From Spirochaetaceae bacterium (lineage in GTDB: Bacteria; Spirochaetota; Spirochaetia; Treponematales; Breznakiellaceae), in assembly GCA_031288215.1 (NCBI GenBank), contig JAITRV010000302.1:1-12999 (forward strand): 12,999 nucleotides of DNA, in the 5' to 3' direction. This document shows positions 1-5,398 of this stretch, in pieces. The first letter of the stretch is position 1, and each line of letters starts with the position of its first letter. A program made the position numbers and the translations under genes. The notes below the pieces were generated by a model. That model was not told the DNA's origin. It did no database searches and worked only from the letters and a program-made list of their open reading frames with translations.

Positions 1-660
1 ACCGATGTGAACCGGATGGGGGAGGGCGAGACGGCCCGGGCCCTCTTGGAAGGGATGTTCCTGCCGGAGCAGCGGACCCTGCAATCGGTGCTGAGTAAGG
101 GCGTGTATAAGCGCTTAAAAACCCTCTGCGGGGAACTGTCCCTGCCCATAGAGACCATGTCGAATGTTAAACCCGGAATGATCATGAATATCCTCACGAT
201 CCTTAAAATACAGCAGTCGGGGTTTATTCAGCAGGGGGTAGATACCTATTTTCTTGACCGGGCCCGGGAAGACGGCCGGACCCTCCGCTTCCTGGAACCG
301 CTGGAATTTCAGATCGATCTCCTGGTAAATATGGGCGCCGGCTATGAGGACGAGTACGTCAGCTATGCCCTGGAGGATTTCAAGAGTTCCGCCCGGGATC
401 TGTCGGCGATCGTGGATGAATGGCGGCGGGGCAACGGCGGCATGGTGGAATCGGGACTTGAAAGTATGGCGGCCCGGTTCCCCTCGGTCTATGAGGCCAT
501 GATCCTCCGCCGAAACGATGCCTGGCTGCCCCAAATCGAGGGCTTCCTGGAGGATTCCCCGGTGGAATTGGTCATTGCCGGCCTGGCCCACTTCTACGGC
601 CCCGACGGCCTTCTGGCCCGGCTGGAACGCCTGGGGTACCGGGTAGAGCAGCTTGATTGA
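1..660 (+). CDS. TraB/GumN (TIKI-like) family protein, 5' end outside window
   Basis: The frame is open from the first base, and the first residues (T-D-V-N-R-M) resemble the interior ETD segment of TraB/GumN proteins, so the true start lies upstream and the GTG at base 7 is internal. About 219 residues remain. Family hallmarks seen: GVDTYFLDRA followed by FLEPLEFQIDLL, an RRND..W segment, and the C-terminal GxxH motif G-L-A-H (bases 580-591) followed by GPDGLLARLERLGYRV. The family is related to TIKI metalloproteases, whose two GxxH motifs bind metal; the N-terminal GxxH would be outside the window. Substrate and location are unknown for most bacterial members. No terminator is visible before the promoter of the next gene. 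Family call is confident, biological role is not. Confidence 0.8.
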   Translation, partial: TDVNRMGEGETARALLEGMFLPEQRTLQSVLSKGVYKRLKTLCGELSLPIETMSNVKPGMIMNILTILKIQQSGFIQQGVDTYFLDRAREDGRTLRFLEPLEFQIDLLVNMGAGYEDEYVSYALEDFKSSARDLSAIVDEWRRGNGGMVESGLESMAARFPSVYEAMILRRNDAWLPQIEGFLEDSPVELVIAGLAHFYGPDGLLARLERLGYRVEQLD

Positions 661-699
661 TACGCGGCCAGCGGGGGTTCATTAAAAGAAAGAAAAAAT

Positions 700-728
700 T
701 TGACCTCTGTGCGGGATACCGGTATACT
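700..728 (+). promoter_or_regulatory. Sigma-70-type promoter of the ndk-like gene
   Basis: TTGACC (700-705), 17-base spacer, TATACT (723-728). The predicted transcript starts near 735. The leader holds GGAGG (747-751), eight bases before the ATG at 760. This promoter excludes the in-frame upstream starts TTG-700 (it is the -35 box) and ATG-730. Confidence 0.8.
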
Positions 729-759
729 GATGAGACAAAATCTTTTGGAGGATGAGAAG

Positions 760-1938
760 ATGGAACAGGCGATTTCTTATGTGCTGGTAACCCCCTATAC
801 GGTGGCAAAGAGCAGGACCGGAGGGGTGCTGGCCCGGCTGCTGTCCCAGGTGGACTTAGAACTGGTAGGGGCTCAGATGATAGCCCCCGACGAAGAGCTG
901 GTTCGGCTCTACGCCGCGGCCCTGCGGGAAGAGAACCGGCCCGGGGGAGCGGCCTTGCTGGCGGACTATGTGGAACGGAACCTGGCCCCTTCGGGGGGGC
1001 AGCGGCACCGGACCCTGCTGCTCCTGTTCCGGGGGGAGAAGGCCTGCGAAAAACTGGCGGCCATCTGCGGCCATATCTACCCGGAACACCTGGACGTGGA
1101 TACCGTTGCCGGGGAGACCATCCGGGACACCTATGCGGACCTCATCCGGGCGGCGGACGACCCCGAGCGGGTCATCTTTTTTGAACCCGCGGTACTGACC
1201 CCCCGGACCCAGGTATGGGCGGATAAGGATCTGGCCCTCTTTGCCCGTTTCCTCAAGGGCCAGGAAAATATCGTCCGGAAGGTTTATCCCCCGGATGCGG
1301 CCCCCGTCGAACAGACCCTGGTGATCATCAAGCCCGACAACTGGCAATACGCGTCTTCCAAGCCGGGGACCATCATCGATATGTTCTCCCGGACCGGGCT
1401 GCGGATCGTGGGGATCAAGGTTCACCGGTTTTCCCTGGCGGAGGCCCTGGAATTTTACGGCCCCGTGGAGGGGGCCCTCAAGGAAAAGCTCGCCCCGGTC
1501 TTCGGGAAAAAGGCCCGGGAACTCCTGGAAAAGGAATTTACGATACGCCTCAGCGACGGCCTTGAAAAGATCCTCTCGGACAGCTTCGGCAGGGCCTATG
1601 CGGAGGATCAGTTCGCCCAGATCATCGAATTCATGTCCGGTTTCCGGCCTGACACATGCCCCCCCGACGAGGCGGGCAGCCCCGGCAGCGTCAAGTGCAT
1701 GATCCTCATCTATGAAGGGGAAGACGCGGTGAAAAAGATCCGGGAAGTCCTGGGCCCCACGGATCCCCTCAAGGCGCCGGGGGGTACGATCCGCCGGGAA
1801 TTCGGGAGCAACGTGATGGTCAATACCGCCCACGCCTCGGATTCCCCGGAAAGCATGGAGCGGGAAAAGAAGATCGTCAAGATAGACAAGAATCCCCTGG
1901 AGGATATCATCAATGCCTATCTCTCTCTGAGACGCTGA
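760..1938 (+). CDS. ndk: Two-domain nucleoside diphosphate kinase: degenerate N-terminal domain plus active-site-bearing C-terminal domain
   Basis: 392 residues from ATG-760, chosen because GGAGG lies eight bases upstream and a promoter overlaps the longer frame. The C-terminal part (about 184-392) is an NDP kinase, which transfers the gamma phosphate of ATP to NDPs through a phosphohistidine. It has IIKPD (K191), GTIIDMFSRTGLRIVGIK, the EGEDAVKKIREVLGPTDP segment, GTIRREFG and the active-site NTAHASDSPES with H358. A region of about 70 residues (roughly 235-310) between the Kpn-loop area and the EGE segment is longer than in the usual ~150-residue enzyme. Residues 5-150 repeat the same fold pattern (YVLVTPYTVAK, RTLLLLFRGEKACEKL, GETIRDTY..LIRAADDPE), but the catalytic lysine position is T11 and the histidine position is R130, so this copy should be inactive. 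Single gene with its own promoter and terminator-like hairpin. Confidence 0.85.
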   Translation: MEQAISYVLVTPYTVAKSRTGGVLARLLSQVDLELVGAQMIAPDEELVRLYAAALREENRPGGAALLADYVERNLAPSGGQRHRTLLLLFRGEKACEKLAAICGHIYPEHLDVDTVAGETIRDTYADLIRAADDPERVIFFEPAVLTPRTQVWADKDLALFARFLKGQENIVRKVYPPDAAPVEQTLVIIKPDNWQYASSKPGTIIDMFSRTGLRIVGIKVHRFSLAEALEFYGPVEGALKEKLAPVFGKKARELLEKEFTIRLSDGLEKILSDSFGRAYAEDQFAQIIEFMSGFRPDTCPPDEAGSPGSVKCMILIYEGEDAVKKIREVLGPTDPLKAPGGTIRREFGSNVMVNTAHASDSPESMEREKKIVKIDKNPLEDIINAYLSLRR

Positions 1939-1939
1939 G

Positions 1940-1968
1940 CCTGATGGCCGTGGCCGGCCATCAGGTTT
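1940..1968 (+). terminator. Hairpin between convergent ndk and FKBP genes, probable terminator
   Basis: Perfect 10-bp stem CCTGATGGCC (1940-1949) / GGCCATCAGG (1956-1965) with a 6-base loop, immediately after the ndk stop and followed by TTTCAGTCTT. The T-tract is short, so termination may be partial. On the minus strand the same stem lacks a T-tract. Confidence 0.5.
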
Positions 1969-1982
1969 CAGTCTTCCGGGTT

Positions 1983-2678
1983 TCAGTCTTCGATGGAAAG
2001 GAGTTCCACCTCGAAGATCAGGACGGAATTGGGGGGGATCACGTTCTGGGCCCCCTGCTCCCCATAGGCCAGATCCGAGGGGATATAGAGGCGGTAGGTG
2101 CTCCCCACGTTCATCAGTTGGATGCCCTCGGACCAGCCGGGAATGACCTGGTTCAGGGGAAATTCCACCGGCTCCCCCCGGTCATAGGAGCTGTCAAAGA
2201 CCGTGCCGTCGATAAGGCTCCCCTTGTAGTTGACGCTGACCACATCGGTTTCCCCGGGCTTCCGTCCGTTCCCGGCGGTGATGACCTCGTACTGCAGCCC
2301 GCTGGCGGTGGTGACGACCCCGGTTTTCCGGCCGTTTTCCGCCATAAAGGCTTCGTTTTTCACCTTGTTTTTCTCAGCCATCAGGGTCATCGCCGTAATA
2401 TACGCCTCCTGCACCACCGCCACCGCTTCTTCCATGGTAAGCCGGGTCTCCTTGCCCTCGATGACCTCTTCGATACCCCGGGCCAGGGCCGTATAATCAA
2501 ACTGAATTCCCATCTGCTTCAAATCCGAGCCCAGAACCACCCCAAAAGCATAGCTGACATCGGTATCCGCTCCGGCCGGAGCAGCCTGTTTTGCGGGGGC
2601 ATCGGTCTTCCCCCCGGCGGTACCGGAAAAGACGACACACACTGCCATCGCCGCGGCACATATCAATTTTTTCACCAT
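1983..2678 (-). CDS. Exported FKBP-type peptidyl-prolyl cis-trans isomerase (FkpA/Mip architecture)
   Basis: 231 residues. N-terminal signal peptide: MVKK then a hydrophobic stretch (about 5-19) ending in small residues; C14 does not sit in a good lipobox, so a soluble periplasmic product is likely. Residues 38-115 form the helical FKBP-N dimerisation domain (SYAFGVVLGSDLKQMGI...). Residues 125-228 are the FKBP catalytic domain: VSVNYKGSLIDGTVFDSSYDRG, FPLNQVIPGWSEGIQLM, LAYGEQGA..IPPNSVLIFEVELL, keeping the aromatic pocket (Y151, F161, D162, W182, Y205, F222). Such proteins catalyse prolyl isomerisation and act as folding helpers in the envelope. The upstream minus promoter is at 2770-2798; the Shine-Dalgarno is weak (GGAAT region). 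A 15-base direct repeat duplicates the stop-codon segment. Confidence 0.92.
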   Translation of the reverse strand: MVKKLICAAAMAVCVVFSGTAGGKTDAPAKQAAPAGADTDVSYAFGVVLGSDLKQMGIQFDYTALARGIEEVIEGKETRLTMEEAVAVVQEAYITAMTLMAEKNKVKNEAFMAENGRKTGVVTTASGLQYEVITAGNGRKPGETDVVSVNYKGSLIDGTVFDSSYDRGEPVEFPLNQVIPGWSEGIQLMNVGSTYRLYIPSDLAYGEQGAQNVIPPNSVLIFEVELLSIED

Positions 2679-2769
2679 TCTTCATTCCATACTATAAAAA
2701 GATTCCGGTACATACATACCCGGACGGGGCGCTCCCCCCTTGTTCATCCGCTACGCACTTTCAATATTC

Positions 2770-2798
2770 AGTATAAGCGAAATTTCCGGCTTCGCCAA
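2770..2798 (-). promoter_or_regulatory. Sigma-70-type promoter of the FKBP gene
   Basis: On the minus strand: TTGGCG (2798-2793), 17-base spacer, TATACT (2775-2770). It predicts a start near 2763 and a leader of about 85 bases to the FKBP ATG. It lies just after the HD-gene stop codon, so the FKBP gene can be transcribed independently. Confidence 0.65.
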
Positions 2799-2816
2799 GG
2801 GCCCCGCAACAAACCG

Positions 2817-3632
2817 CTAGAGATAGCGTTTGGGCTCCCCGCCTTCCAGGAGGGCGTAGAGTTCGATGTAGCCCTTGGCGGTGCTGGCGGCGATCTTCCC
2901 CAGGAGGACCTCTTCCACCTGGAAAAGCCCCACCTCGCTGGACATGGATACCTCGATACGGATGGGCTTTTCCTGCCCCCGGGAGATCCGCACCGCTTCG
3001 ATGGAATTGGCGGAGTATTTGTGAATATCCCCTACCCGGGGGCCTAATGATATGGCCATGGGGATCCGGGCCCGGCCCTTTTCCATATCGCAGCCGTCGG
3101 CCACGAGGATCACCCCCGCTTCCAGGGAGTGGATCACCCGGTTCCCCATGTGCCCCGCGATGCCCTCCAGGGCCAGGGATCGGAGGAGGATCCGTTTCGG
3201 GAGATCCCCGGGGTAGAGTTTTTTTAAGAGCCGGTCCATGATGGGGGCGGCGATATAGCAGCCGTGGATCTCGTGGTCCTGGCGTCCCACGCTCATCCCC
3301 ACATCGTGGAGGCAGCCTGCCATGAGGGCCGCCACCAGGCTGTCTTCAAAATTGCCGGAATCCTCGGTTTCCAGGCTGGTCTTTATGTCCGCTTCCTTGA
3401 GGAGGCCCATCATGATCACGGTATTTTGGGCCACCGTCCGCATGTGGACCGGGCCGTGGTCGTTATACCCCAGCCGCTTGATGGAAACCATATTGGCGCA
3501 TTCCTGCAATGCCCGGATTTCATCGTCCCCCAGGAGGATCTTGGCCGCTTCCCCGGCCTTGCCGGAAAGGTTCAGGGCGTTTACGGCAGTGATGGTCCGG
3601 TTCTCCAGGACTATTTCTTTCGTTGACCTCAT
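2817..3632 (-). CDS. HD-domain metal-dependent phosphohydrolase
   Basis: 271 residues. HD-superfamily metal ligands are visible in order: NDHGPVHMRTV (H59, H63), CLHDVGM (H109-D110), DHEIHG (H120, H123) and ADGCDMEKGRARI (D179, D182). The last segment plus IPMAISLGP is shared with a subgroup of stand-alone HD proteins in bacteria and archaea. HD enzymes hydrolyse phosphomonoester or phosphodiester bonds, often in nucleotides or cyclic nucleotides; the substrate is not predictable here and there is no GYP signature for cyclic-di-GMP. The C-terminal ~70 residues (from about 200) form a separate small domain (IRIEVSMSSEVGLFQVEEVLLGKI). ATG-3632 is the most upstream possible start because an in-frame TAA lies two codons before it. 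No Shine-Dalgarno precedes it, and the promoter -10 is only 10 bases away, implying a near-leaderless mRNA. Confidence 0.85.
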   Translation of the reverse strand: MRSTKEIVLENRTITAVNALNLSGKAGEAAKILLGDDEIRALQECANMVSIKRLGYNDHGPVHMRTVAQNTVIMMGLLKEADIKTSLETEDSGNFEDSLVAALMAGCLHDVGMSVGRQDHEIHGCYIAAPIMDRLLKKLYPGDLPKRILLRSLALEGIAGHMGNRVIHSLEAGVILVADGCDMEKGRARIPMAISLGPRVGDIHKYSANSIEAVRISRGQEKPIRIEVSMSSEVGLFQVEEVLLGKIAASTAKGYIELYALLEGGEPKRYL

Positions 3633-3647
3633 ATACTCTTAGAGTAT
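3633..3647. repeat. 15-bp perfect inverted repeat over the HD-gene -10 box and start, possible operator
   Basis: ATACTCT-T-AGAGTAT: two 7-bp arms around a single base. It covers most of the -10 hexamer and ends at the base before the ATG. The position suits a repressor site, but the palindrome may simply be an AT-rich coincidence. Confidence 0.4.
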
Positions 3648-3671
3648 CACAAACCGGGACGCAAAAGTCAA
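3643..3671 (-). promoter_or_regulatory. Strong sigma-70-type promoter of the HD gene, very close to the start codon
   Basis: Minus strand TTGACT (3671-3666), 17-base spacer, GATACT (3648-3643) with an upstream TG (extended -10). The predicted transcription start is near 3636, about four bases before the ATG at 3632. Confidence 0.75.
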
Positions 3672-3782
3672 CAAATAACCGGCCGTATCGTCCTTCCGCA
3701 ACGCGGACCATCCGCCCGTATGCGCTCCCGAAGGGGGGGGACTTTTTTTAATGAACGTTAGTAATAAAAAACGTTTAGTTTA

Positions 3783-3810
3783 GGAGGCAGGGCCTCCGGC
3801 TGAAGAGCCG
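3783..3810 (-). terminator. Two adjacent hairpins after the sigma-factor gene, possible terminator
   Basis: In transcription order on the minus strand: CGGCT-CTTC-AGCCG (3810-3797), then GGAGGC-CCT-GCCTCC (3797-3783). A T6 run (3771-3766) follows only after 11 bases, so this is not a canonical intrinsic terminator. The rest of the 192-base gap between the sigma stop and the HD ATG holds a G8 tract (3733-3740), a T7 tract (3743-3749) and the HD promoter. Confidence 0.45.
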
Positions 3811-3824
3811 CCGTAGCGATCTCT

Positions 3825-4706
3825 TCAAGCGACGTAACATTCCAGCAGGCGCTGACGGGAGGGGTGTTGCAGCCGTTTGATGGCTTTCTTTTCGATCTGG
3901 CGGATCCGTTCTTTGGTGAGGTTGAAACGGTCGCCGATCTCTTTGAGGGACATGGGGGCGCCGTCTCCGAGGCCGAAGCGGTAGCGGATAATATCCGCTT
4001 CTTTTTTGTTTAAGGTCTTCAGTACGGTCTCGATATCGCTTTGCAGGGTTACCGCGGCCACATGCTCGTCCGGGGAGAGGTAATTTTCGTCTTCAATAAA
4101 GTCTTCCAGGATTGAAGAGTCCTTGTCGGTATAAATCGGGTTTTCCAGGGAGATCAGGTCCCGGCTGATGTTGAGCAGGTCCGCCACCTGGCCCGCGTCC
4201 ATATCCAAAAGCCGGGCAATTTCGTGTATTTCCGAATCCGAGTTGTTTTCCGCCTGGATTATCTTCCGGGCCTTCTCGATCTGCACCAGTTCGTTGGCCC
4301 GGTTCAGGGGAAGCCGGATCATCCTGGATTTTTCGCAGATCGCCTTGAGGATGGCCTGACGGATCCACCACACCGCATAGGAGATAAAATGGTAGCCCTT
4401 GTTCACGTCATAGCGTTCGATGGCATTCAGGAGGCCGATATTGCCCTCGCTGATAAGGTCCGAAAGGGGAAGTCCCTGCCCCTGGTACTTCTTGGCGACA
4501 TTGACGACAAAGCGCAGGTTCGCGCTGACCAGCTTATTCCGGGCCGCCCGATTACCCGCGGCCGCCTCCCGGGCCACGGTATCCTCTTCTTCCCGGCTTA
4601 AGAGGGGAATACGGTTGATCTCCTTGAGATATATCGACAGAATGTTTTCATCGGCCCCGGAATTCCGGGGCGGGCAAACATTGCTTTTTGGTTTCATCGT
4701 TGCCAT
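3825..4706 (-). CDS. Sigma-70-family RNA polymerase sigma factor, group 2 (RpoD/RpoS-like)
   Basis: 293 residues. It has region 1.2 (about 20-50, SIYLKEINRIPLLSREEE), region 2 (57-127, NLRFVVNVAKKYQGQGLPL.DLISEGNIGL and the -10-recognition segment YHFISYAVWWIRQAI), region 3 (137-215) and region 4 (225-285) with the -35-binding helix-turn-helix SLKEIGDRFNLTKERIRQIE. There is no region 1.1 and no large non-conserved region, so it is an alternative group 2 factor rather than the primary sigma. T. pallidum has a comparable short factor (from memory, annotated sigma-43/SigA). AGGAGG lies eight bases before ATG-4706, choosing the first of two nearby ATGs. Its promoter is a near-perfect sigma-54 site, so expression probably depends on RpoN and an enhancer-binding activator. 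Expected role: a stress, stationary-phase or host-adaptation regulon. Confidence 0.93.
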   Translation of the reverse strand: MATMKPKSNVCPPRNSGADENILSIYLKEINRIPLLSREEEDTVAREAAAGNRAARNKLVSANLRFVVNVAKKYQGQGLPLSDLISEGNIGLLNAIERYDVNKGYHFISYAVWWIRQAILKAICEKSRMIRLPLNRANELVQIEKARKIIQAENNSDSEIHEIARLLDMDAGQVADLLNISRDLISLENPIYTDKDSSILEDFIEDENYLSPDEHVAAVTLQSDIETVLKTLNKKEADIIRYRFGLGDGAPMSLKEIGDRFNLTKERIRQIEKKAIKRLQHPSRQRLLECYVA

Positions 4707-4734
4707 TATCGCAACCTCCTATATACTCTATAAT

Positions 4735-4752
4735 ATGCAATAACCGTGCCAA
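4735..4752 (-). promoter_or_regulatory. Sigma-54 (-24/-12) promoter of the sigma-factor gene
   Basis: Minus strand, read from 4752 down to 4735: TTGGCACG-GTTA-TTGCAT. It matches the RpoN consensus YTGGCACG-N4-TTGCW at every defined position, and the invariant GG (4750-4749) and GC (4738-4737) are exactly 10 bases apart. The predicted start is near 4725, giving a leader of about 19 bases that contains AGGAGG (4720-4715). No equally good sigma-70 hexamer pair is visible here; TTGGCA with TAGAGT at 16 bases is the best and is poor. Confidence 0.85.
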
Positions 4753-4794
4753 GTCTGAAATTATCTAATTGTTTTTACAAAAAACGAGATTCCG

Positions 4795-4819
4795 TAATTC
4801 CTTACAGTATAAGGAATTA
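4795..4819. promoter_or_regulatory. 25-bp perfect palindrome, candidate enhancer/activator site
   Basis: TAATTCCTTA (4795-4804), 5-base centre, TAAGGAATTA (4810-4819). The centre is about 82 bases upstream of the predicted sigma-54 start, a typical distance for an enhancer-binding-protein site. It could instead serve the divergent groES gene. It is AT-rich and lacks a T-tract, so it is a poor terminator. In the 347-base gap between the two genes (4707-5053) I also see a GCGGG/CCCGC hairpin (4853-4868), a short AATGA-C-TCATT palindrome near 4898 and no ORF with gene character. Confidence 0.5.
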
Positions 4820-4986
4820 GCCCGAATACCATACCAAAATAATCAGAAAACCGCGGGCTTTTACCCGCCGGCGCCTCGATTCTTCAAAAATGGTTCAAAA
4901 TGACTCATTCCCTGAAAAAGCGTCAAAAACTGTGTCATAATAGGCGGATCGGCGCGCCGGCGTCACCATGCCGCTATAAAAGATTC

Positions 4987-5015
4987 TTGACCTTTCCCGG
5001 CTTTTTTCGTATATT
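4987..5015 (+). promoter_or_regulatory. Sigma-70-type promoter of groES
   Basis: TTGACC (4987-4992), 17-base spacer, TATATT (5010-5015); predicted start near 5022. No CIRCE element (TTAGCACTC-N9-GAGTGCTAA) is present, so HrcA control is not indicated. Confidence 0.8.
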
Positions 5016-5053
5016 CTACATAACCGACAACCATAATACAACGGAGGTAAGAT

Positions 5054-5320
5054 ATGAAAGTAAGGCCCTTGGCCGACCGGGTCTTGGTTAAACTTGAGAA
5101 AAATGAGGCCAAGACTGCGGGAGGAATTATCATTCCCGACACCGCCCAGGAAAAAACCCAGGAAGGGAGGGTAGAGGAAATCGGGGATGATAAGGATGTG
5201 ATTAAGGTAACGGTGGGTCAGAAGGTTATGTACGACAAGTACGCGGGAACCCAGATAAAACTGAACGGAGAGGATTACCTTATCCTCAAAATGTCGGATA
5301 TTATCGCCGTTATCGAGTAA
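5054..5320 (+). CDS. groES: GroES, 10-kDa co-chaperonin
   Basis: 88 residues: MKVRPLADRVLVKLEKNEAK, the mobile-loop segment TAGGIIIPDTAQEK that docks on GroEL, then GRVEEIG, VTVGQKVMYDKYAGTQIKL and the C-terminal MSDIIAVIE. It caps the GroEL cage in the cytoplasm. It is about nine residues shorter than E. coli GroES (97); the gap falls at the roof beta-hairpin, between GDDKD and VIKVTVG. GGAGG (5043-5047) lies six bases before ATG-5054. There is no groEL downstream: a strong terminator follows and the next gene is on the other strand. Separate groES and groEL loci are known in other spirochaetes such as Borrelia. Confidence 0.97.
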   Translation: MKVRPLADRVLVKLEKNEAKTAGGIIIPDTAQEKTQEGRVEEIGDDKDVIKVTVGQKVMYDKYAGTQIKLNGEDYLILKMSDIIAVIE

Positions 5321-5348
5321 CAGGCCTATCCATCAAACCCTGTAAGGG

Positions 5349-5376
5349 AAAAACCCGGCGTCCGCCGGGTTTTTTT
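5349..5376. terminator. Bidirectional intrinsic terminator between groES and the J-protein gene
   Basis: CCCGGC (5354-5359), GTCC loop, GCCGGG (5364-5369), extended by A5 (5349-5353) pairing with the T7 run (5370-5376). It has a T-tract on the plus strand for groES and, read from the other strand, a T5 for the convergent Hsp70 operon. Confidence 0.9.
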
Positions 5377-5398
5377 GTCCCCGGTGGGGTATCGGCGC

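Noticed and set aside
700..759. Longer start (TTG-700 or ATG-730) for the NDP kinase
   Set aside because: TTG-700 is the -35 box, ATG-730 precedes the predicted transcription start, and GGAGG points to ATG-760.
856..1833. 325-codon minus frame opposite the NDP kinase gene
   Set aside because: Mirror of a clear NDP kinase; no Shine-Dalgarno or recognisable domain.
2684..2696. TATAGT just upstream of the FKBP ATG as its -10 box
   Set aside because: No acceptable -35 at 16-18 bases (GTATGT at best); the 2770-2798 promoter is far better.
1944..3047. 367-codon plus frame across the FKBP and HD genes
   Set aside because: Spans two genes and their intergenic promoter on the opposite strand; no domain resemblance.
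3733..3749. G8 and T7 tracts as a phase-variation switch
   Set aside because: They lie in an intergenic region outside the HD promoter spacer and outside any coding frame, so length change has no obvious effect.
4853..4868. GCGGG/CCCGC hairpin as the terminator of a minus-strand small RNA
   Set aside because: Only five base pairs, weak downstream T-run and no identifiable promoter or product upstream of it on that strand.
4900..5053. CIRCE/HrcA operator before groES
   Set aside because: No TTAGCACTC or GAGTGCTAA arms in the region.
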